A DNA stretch of 64,000 nucleotides from positions 38,366,035-38,430,034 of the forward strand of contig JBCFYV010000024.1 of the NCBI GenBank assembly GCA_039000515.1, read 5' to 3'. Under the pieces are notes generated by a model. That model was not told where the DNA came from. It made no database searches and was given only the letters and a program-made list of their open reading frames with translations. This document shows positions 57,543 to 64,000 of the stretch, in pieces; within the stretch, counting starts at the first letter, position 1, and each line of letters starts with the position of its first letter. Position numbers and translations under genes: made by a program. This DNA comes from Timema cristinae. Taxonomy: Eukaryota > Arthropoda > Insecta > Phasmatodea > Timematidae.

Positions 57543-57720
57543 ATCCTGGATAGCTCAGTAAGTAGATCTGTTGGCAAACAAAGCCGGATATCCAGTGTTC
57601 GCATCTATATTAGGTTGTCATTTTAAACATTTAGTGTATTTCATTGCCTTGTGGCATAATTTTTCGAATGTAGATAAATGTGAAGTTGAGGTCAGAAAGC
57701 ATTCCTACATTTGTGGCTAA
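57543..57720 (+). mobile_element. tRNA-like SINE head and short body
   Basis: Box A GATAGCTCAGTAAGTAGA and box-B-like GTGTTCGCATC with tRNA-like spacing, followed by a non-tRNA body. The head resembles SINE-E. No functional tRNA fold is expected because the acceptor arms do not pair. Confidence 0.5.
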
Positions 57721-57724
57721 GTGT

Positions 57725-58510
57725 ATTATGTTTGTTGAGACTTCATTGTAAGGGACTTATTGTAATCTCTCAAATGTTTATTAGCCTGGAAGAAATCGTG
57801 AACAATGACATGACAGATATAGTGTGCTTCATTTTTTGTCTCAAAAAATCTAGAGCTCAACAACTGTTTAAAACTTTTCTTTAATATTCTAACTAATATG
57901 TTCATGTACACTAATGATTGATTCATTACTAAAGTGTATCTGGAGTCAAATATGATGAATGGAGATTTTATTAGTTTGGTGTAAGCTAAAATTATTATTT
58001 TTTCATAAATAATAATATCTAGTTTTGTGAACAGTATCCCTCCTAATCCAAACTGTATTGGTTAAGTTGATAAGCTTTATTAGATGATCCAATAATGTTG
58101 GGTTTATTTTAAAATCTATTTTCTTTTTCACCTTCGTATTCTTTCAAAGCCCTTATCTAATGATTGTGCCCAATGTTATATTATAAGTTCTTATAAAAAC
58201 TATTATATTTTTTGTTATTATTAGTTGCTTGATCTAAAACATTAATTTTATTTCTGACTTCACTGAAGGCTCATATTCAAATTTTAGTCTCATTATAAAT
58301 CTATATTGTAATAATAAACTACATAATTTTTTGTGTTTCATAATCTGGTCATGATGTTATTTTGTAAAATATTATCTTTATTTGCCATTTACTTTTTAAG
58401 AGTGTTATCCTTCTTAAGAAATGCACTAAATTTTTCAAACATTTAGGTTGAACATTATTTTTTTTATAATAACCTCAATTTTTTCTGTGGTTTGAAAATA
58501 TTTTTGGTAG
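57725..58510. other. AT-rich DNA, nothing recognised
   Basis: No coding or repeat signature. Confidence 0.5.
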
Positions 58511-58514
58511 ACTT

Positions 58515-58795
58515 GATATAGCTAGCGCAATATGGGGCTAGTAGGTAGTGAGGTGGACTGGATAGAACCAGCTCAAGATAGGGATAGGGGGTAAAGAGGT
58601 GGAATGGATAGAACTAGATCAAGATAAGGATAGGTTGTAATGAGGTGGACTGGATAGAAATAGATCAAGATAAGGATAGGGTATAATGAGGTGGACTCGA
58701 TAGAATTAGCTCAATACAGAGATAGGGGGCGTACTTTTGTAAATGTGACAATTAAGTTTTGAGTTCCTAGTGTCACAGAGTAGTTAGATAATTTT
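58515..58795 (+). mobile_element. LINE-1 C-terminal fragment with 46-bp array
   Basis: Four to five 46-bp units like those at 8126-8590 are followed by a frame reading TFVNVTIKF then a stop codon in place of one residue and VPSVTE with TAG. This parallels the C terminus of LINE-1 (TFVSVAMRFRIPYAIE). The fragment begins within the array, as in a 5'-truncated copy. Sequence is diverged (AGATCAAGATAAGGATAGG units). Confidence 0.8.
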
Positions 58796-58799
58796 GAGC

Positions 58800-59775
58800 T
58801 CTTCTAAAAATAAAAATATTTCAAGTCCTCACCAAAATATTATAGGAGCATCTTAAATCTTACAAAAAAAAACTGTCTTTTAAAAACGTGTATCAGCCCT
58901 AAATTGCCTTTATAGTTTTATTGCAATGAACTTAATTTTACATTTAAGAAAATACTATTGAGAGCAGTCATTACCGCATATCGTCCAAAACTAGCATTCG
59001 AAAAGAATTTCAAGTAATTTATCCAATGAGAAACAGAATAACCAAGGAAGACACACATAAGAAGGGCAACACCAACACCGGACACATTCTAGTGTGAAAT
59101 GGACGCTTGTTCTTTAAAATGTATCCCTCCACTGCCTTAGGTCTCCAACCCCTCAAAGCAGGGGGAAATGAGCAGTAATAATAAAGAGCCCATTAAAGCA
59201 GACAGCATCTCCGGATGGACCGCAGGCGTCTGTCTATCCTCAAGTCTTCTCCCGGCTATAGCTGCGGGACGCTAGAGATTGGGTGAATCCAAGGGATGGA
59301 GGAAAGTTAAAAAAAATGGGGGGGGGGGGGAGTCGGGGGGTAAACACAACAATATTAGCTTCGAAGAAGTAGTAGGAAGAGAAATTGGTGAACTAGAGAG
59401 ACACCAAAATGACGACGAAGAGGGGTAAAAAATACTGTTTGAAGTAAAATGGTACATTAAGGGACAGAAAGAAAGAGAGATGTATATTGGAGTCAGTAAC
59501 TGCGGTTATAAAAAAAAAAAAAGGAGAAAGAAAGTTTTAGGTGCAAGGAGAATAGAAGTCGGACGCCAATCTACAGTGAAAAAGTCTTTTTTCAAACGAA
59601 AAGAAATTTTAAAATTAAAATGATATAATTTTAAGGACTTGTTTTCTAGTGAAAGCAAATGGGATTTGTTAAATGTAAAAAAAAAAAAAATTAAATATAC
59701 GAAAATAAAAACCTAATCATATTACAACAACACTTTTTTGTGATTTCTTTCTGTTTAAATCAACTTACCGACTCT
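58800..59775. other. mixed DNA with poly-G run
   Basis: Contains a run of 13 G (59318-59330), a purine-rich stretch (59280-59560) and A runs. The minus-strand 61-codon Ser/Pro-rich frame is composition-driven. Confidence 0.5.
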
Positions 59776-59779
59776 CAAG

Positions 59780-59945
59780 AATATCCTCATATTTACAATT
59801 ACGAGGTAGGGATGAGGAAGGTTCAAATTCTTCTTTAGAGTAGTTTTTCTATACAATTAAACCATTCTCCCTCCATGCAAATTAAGATGCATTTAGTTTA
59901 AACTGTAGCATCTTTACCCCTATTCAATTATAGTAGTTGCAATTT
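59780..59945 (+). mobile_element. SINE-B, degenerate copy
   Basis: AGGTTCAAATTCTTC followed by TAGTTTTTCTATACAATT and CCATTCTCCCTCCATGC in family order, with no tail. Confidence 0.45.
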
Positions 59946-59949
59946 TATA

Positions 59950-62395
59950 TAATACACACAGCTGTAATACTAAACAAGCGAGTTTGTCTTGATCTCATTC
60001 AAGCATTTATATATTAATTAATGTAACTACTTTATCTTTTTAATACTGTGCTATATTTTATTCTTTTATAATTAATATTTTTTATTATGGTGGTATTTTA
60101 AAAGGAATTTTTAAGGCCAGGATATGTTTGTAATCTAGTTATTTAATTAACCTTAAAACAAATTTTAATATGTATTGTACAGTATATGTCGAAAAGTTTA
60201 TGTTTTAAACTATTACCCACATACTTATTTCACGAGTCTATTAACCATTTATAACGTTACCATTTGACCTTAATTGATCTAACTTGACTTTGTACAGGTT
60301 AACATTGCTTAGTATTTATTTAAATATAGTTTAAAAGTGAATCCTGGAAATGGGAATCAAAATTAATCATTTTTTCAACTTTATTTTTAATAATTTACGT
60401 GAACGTTTCTCACTTTACCTATTATAATTTACAGAATTGTTATTTAATATCACATAAATTTACCTAACATTACTTTACGGATTATACACTTATATACACA
60501 TACTATAGCATTAACGGGCAGTAAGACGATGTAATAAAAATATACACTACTTCTGGAATCTAGAGAATTCAATTTTTAAATTTAAAATTATAGTTTTATT
60601 AGTTTTTAAGGGTTAAGAACTATTATAAACAATTGAATATTTAGAAGATAGAAAGTTTACAAAATATGGTTTACTAAACATGTGATAGCTTCCTTTTTTT
60701 ACGCTATCGTGTTTAGCTTATGAAATAGAAAAGAGTAATTTTTTCTTTATCGATATTAGAATTAATAAATGTATTAACTCTTTTTTTCAATTATCAGTGA
60801 TGTTTCATCAATCCGAATTAACATTCAAACAAAACTAGTCTGCATTATATGTATTTACTTCGGCCTAAGCGCAGACCTTGTTTTTCAAACTTTATGGACT
60901 AAATTCGACATTACATAAAAAATATGCCCGTTTCTATGATGAGTATTTTAAAGGGTGTATATTTTTTTCTATAAGCTTTATAATATCAGTTTTTGGCAAA
61001 AATTAACATACGTATGTTTTTACATTGACCCTATATAGGCTAATTTCAAATAGTATACAAACACAATCATGCCACTACTTATATTTTGTTTCCCAAATAT
61101 TTCAAATTCAGCTAGAAAAATTCTTTAAACTTTGTGTCAGATATTAAGGAGCTACGCTCCTACCACAATAGTTGCAGCTGTTCAAAAATATAGCGTTATT
61201 TAGAAGTGATCGCTATTTATAAATTTGGTTTGAGCTAACTTACGTTTAAATCTTCATAACTTAAAATATTTATAGAAAAAGTTATACATCTTTACTTAAA
61301 CCACGTTTTACGCGAAATATCACAGTTTTTAGATTACAGAAAATAGTTGGATATGTAGATATAGTTTTTCTCTAATAAATAAAGTAATATATTGGTGTGT
61401 CACTACAAAACATTTAAAGATAATTGAAGATTGTTTTATTGGCTTTGAAATTTCAAACTGCCATTCTATTAATACATACCACGGGGAAAGATTATACGCT
61501 TTAAATTAGATGGTGCCATTAATCCTTTGAATAGGCATAATAATTAAAACATGCCTAAATATTTACTTATCCCAAAGTGTAAATGTATCTTAGTCAATTT
61601 TATCAATATCACGTTTAAATCTCATTGTCATCTTAAAATCAATAAATTTTAATTGTATAAAACCTTAATCTTAGTGTTTGGTTTTAAATCAAGCAAGTTA
61701 AGAGTACGCTTACCATTTAAAAGTAAATGGAAAGGATAGAAACTTTGTAACAATTTTATTCGGGAAGAAGGTTTTTTGGCGGTTTTCTTCTCTTTTAAAG
61801 TACAATTCAAGCCTTATACACTTGTCGTTATGCCTGCACACTGTAGTCAAGATAGTGGAAGACTTAGTAAGCAAATGAAACGGTAAGACACAATTCCAGG
61901 TTGTAGAAAAGGTGACTGTAAAGCAAGAGGGGTAGGTTGAAAGTAATACAAGAGTAGAAAGTTATATAAACGAGGAGAAGGGGAATAATTGAAAGAAATT
62001 ACAATGACTTGAGATAGAAGGAAATGATGTTATTGTTGCATGTTCTAAACAAAAAAAATATATATTTTTACTTTGTCTGCGAGTAATGGGATATAAGTAA
62101 GGATGGGGTAAATAATATTATGAAGAGGTACAAAAACCATTGTGGAGATTTAAATAAAAGCTTTTTAAAAAATTATCGTAAAAATATATGTTAACGTATA
62201 GCCCTACAAGTACTAACAAAAAGTCACTAAGTAGAATCGTAGAAACTTATCTATTCAAATAAGCTCGAGAAACAACATAATTTATTTAGTTTACGATATG
62301 GGATAACTATGTTAAAAATATGAGATCCAAACTTTGATGTATTAATGCACCTATATTAATTTTGAAATTTTTAAACTCACCTTACTAAAACAAAT
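59950..62395. other. AT-rich DNA with a SINE tail trace
   Basis: A weak tail match lies at 60480-60535 (ATTAACGGGCAGTAAGACGA). The remainder, including GA-rich 61900-62010, has no recognised feature. Confidence 0.45.
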
Positions 62396-62399
62396 TAAT

Positions 62400-62640
62400 G
62401 AAACGCGCTTTTGTGGCCACATGTTCTAAGGTGCTACTCTCACAATAGACTAAACGGCTGATGATGATGTGGTTCGATGCCGGTCGAGGGAATTGAGGAT
62501 AGTTTTTCCTAAACCGTTTCACATTCTATCTTCACGCAAATGCAGGTACACTAAATTTAACCTTCCTCATCCCTAGCCTGTTAGCTTAGTTAATAGATAA
62601 GTGTATAACCTAAATTTATATTAAGACGTGCTGCTAAAAA
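62400..62640 (+). mobile_element. SINE-B copy
   Basis: Head GTGGCCACATGTTCTAAGG, box-B-like GTGGTTCGATGCC, body AGTTTTTCCTAAACCG and a worn tail (TATTAAGACGTGCTGCTAA) with A-rich end. Confidence 0.68.
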
Positions 62641-62644
62641 AATG

Positions 62645-64000
62645 TATTTGTTTGCCAAATATTTGAAAAGAATTTTCATATTTAAAAAAGAATTAGTTTT
62701 TGATTGACAACCTTCTTTGACAGGTATTTGAAAACTGACACTTTTCAGTCTGTATTTGAGAAAATATACACTGTATCCCATGTTTCAGAGCGAGCTAATT
62801 ACATCTCTCGTCAAAGTGTTTTGTAATCATAACCGGGGACGGTGTTCTCCTGCTAATTAAGTAATTAATTAATGTTCTGCAGTGTAGTGATAGCTATGGA
62901 TAAGGACAGTGAGATTGAATGGGGGAGAGGGGTTAGAGGTCGCTAAGCGGATAGGGTTATCATCGTCTAGCGATAGTCACCATTTGCTTTGCTTCCTTCG
63001 GGGAATGGGCCGTAGAGAGTCGACCCTCCCATTGTTTTCTCTTCGTCACTTTTCCTCTTGTAATCGACATTGTTTACAACTTCATCCTCTGTACTTTAGC
63101 CCTACTGACCAATAAATGTTTATCCAGCATGCATCACATTGATCAGCCAACATTTTCTCTCTTTGGCTTGCATGAACTCCGTTGAGATAGAATCTAAGAA
63201 ATCTTCTACCACGCATTAAACTATCATTTCTGGCTCTTGATTATTATATAGCCATCTATCAAATGTGATTGGTTATTTCTAGGTTTGCTCTAATTGATAT
63301 TACCAATAAAGCTTTTTTTACAGTTTATAAAATAAAAAATAGTAAATAGCTATTTGATTTACCAAAAATATATTTTGGGCTACCTACTAGTCTTAACTTT
63401 TTTGTATTTATAACTATTGCAAATGAGTTCTAGCTTATAACGGTAATAAAAACATTTAAAATTATCTAGACTAGTTGTGATAATTACTTTACACATATAA
63501 TTTTCATTATAAAACTGTTTATAAATTTTAAATACTTTTTTGTATTACTTCCCTGATAAATTTTAGCATATTTATGCAAGTCAGAACAATATAAAAATAT
63601 CTGGTAGGGAGGTCATGAGCGTTAAAATTTTCAAAAACTATTAAAGGTAAATAAATTAAAATGAATAAATAATATATTTACCAAAAACGTAAGTACAGAA
63701 AACTCTAGAAATGTGTGTTTTAACCTGAAAAAAAATTTACGTTAACGTGTTGAAGATAAGATTAAATCAAATAAGTGTCTGACTATATTTATAATAATGT
63801 GTTTTCAACAAACCTTTTTTGAGAGACTATAACAAGATTTTATTAGAATAAACATTATTTTTGATGTATTATATTATATGTTTAATTATGATATACTTGA
63901 AAGTAAGACCATAATAATTAGTTCCTGTAATTTTTACTTTACTAACTTTATTTTAACTTTGTATATTTGTAAGATATTATAAACATATTTTTATCATTGG
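62645..64000. other. AT-rich DNA, no supported gene
   Basis: About 62890-63120 is less AT-rich and holds a 68-codon frame (62909-63112) ending beside an AATAAA. The frame is Ser/Leu-rich with no recognised motif and is not called as a gene. The last 700 bp are AT-rich. Confidence 0.4.

Noticed and set aside
62909..63115. Small gene ending at an AATAAA
   Set aside because: AATAAA is common in AT-rich DNA and the Ser/Leu-rich frame has no recognisable feature or evident promoter.

Overview
The window looks like a non-coding, transposon-rich stretch of an animal genome, most likely an arthropod and perhaps an insect. The reasons are the high A+T content by eye (about two thirds or more), abundant microsatellites, many tRNA-headed SINEs ending in TAA repeats, fragments of several non-LTR retrotransposons, and a dispersed element starting TAGCTGTTGCCCGCGGC of a type I know from insect genomes. 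The species cannot be named from this sequence. No bacterial-style gene, true tRNA, rRNA, CRISPR array or convincing host exon was found. Nearly every open frame is a chance frame in AT-rich DNA or crosses a repeat; the only protein signatures are decayed retrotransposon genes.

Layout. 1-6.8 kb: AT-rich DNA with a Tc1/mariner-like foldback element (3634-4183), a hairpin around a tRNA B-box-like sequence (4961-5065) and old SINEs. 6.8-8.65 kb: a LINE 3' coding fragment (LINE-1) interrupted by a Harbinger-like MITE, itself interrupted by a SINE-A, and ending in a 46-bp minisatellite made from LINE codons. 8.7-12.7 kb: SINE-A and SINE-B copies, one SINE-B split by a hAT-like MITE and a SINE-A. 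13.27-15.31 kb: a 2-kb foldback element with arms of about 0.9 kb. 17.4-18.3 kb: LINE-2 with an RT motif. 21.1-23.6 kb: a SINE-B split by a TIR element, an RTE-like element, SINE-C and more SINE-B. 24.7-32.3 kb: MITEs, SINEs A to D, and LINE-3 with a PHD-finger ORF1 and an endonuclease remnant. 33-47 kb: scattered SINEs, a diverged 87-bp satellite (about 41.6-42.4 kb) and SINE-A copies. 48-64 kb: a second member of one MITE family, a LINE-4 remnant, a 54-bp SINE-tail-only insertion, another foldback MITE, a second locus of the LINE-1 minisatellite, and quiet AT-rich DNA.

How the parts relate. Two SINE families with different tRNA-like heads (SINE-A and SINE-B) share one 3' tail: a small hairpin (ACCCG-AA-CGGGT), then AGTAAGACGYGGTGCTAA and TAA repeats. 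A copy consisting only of this tail carries perfect 14-bp target-site duplications, so the tail may be enough for mobilisation by an unseen partner LINE. SINE-A is found inside SINE-B and inside a MITE that sits in a LINE, so it is among the youngest residents. Family names here are local labels. Most boundaries without target-site duplications are approximate to 10-30 bp.
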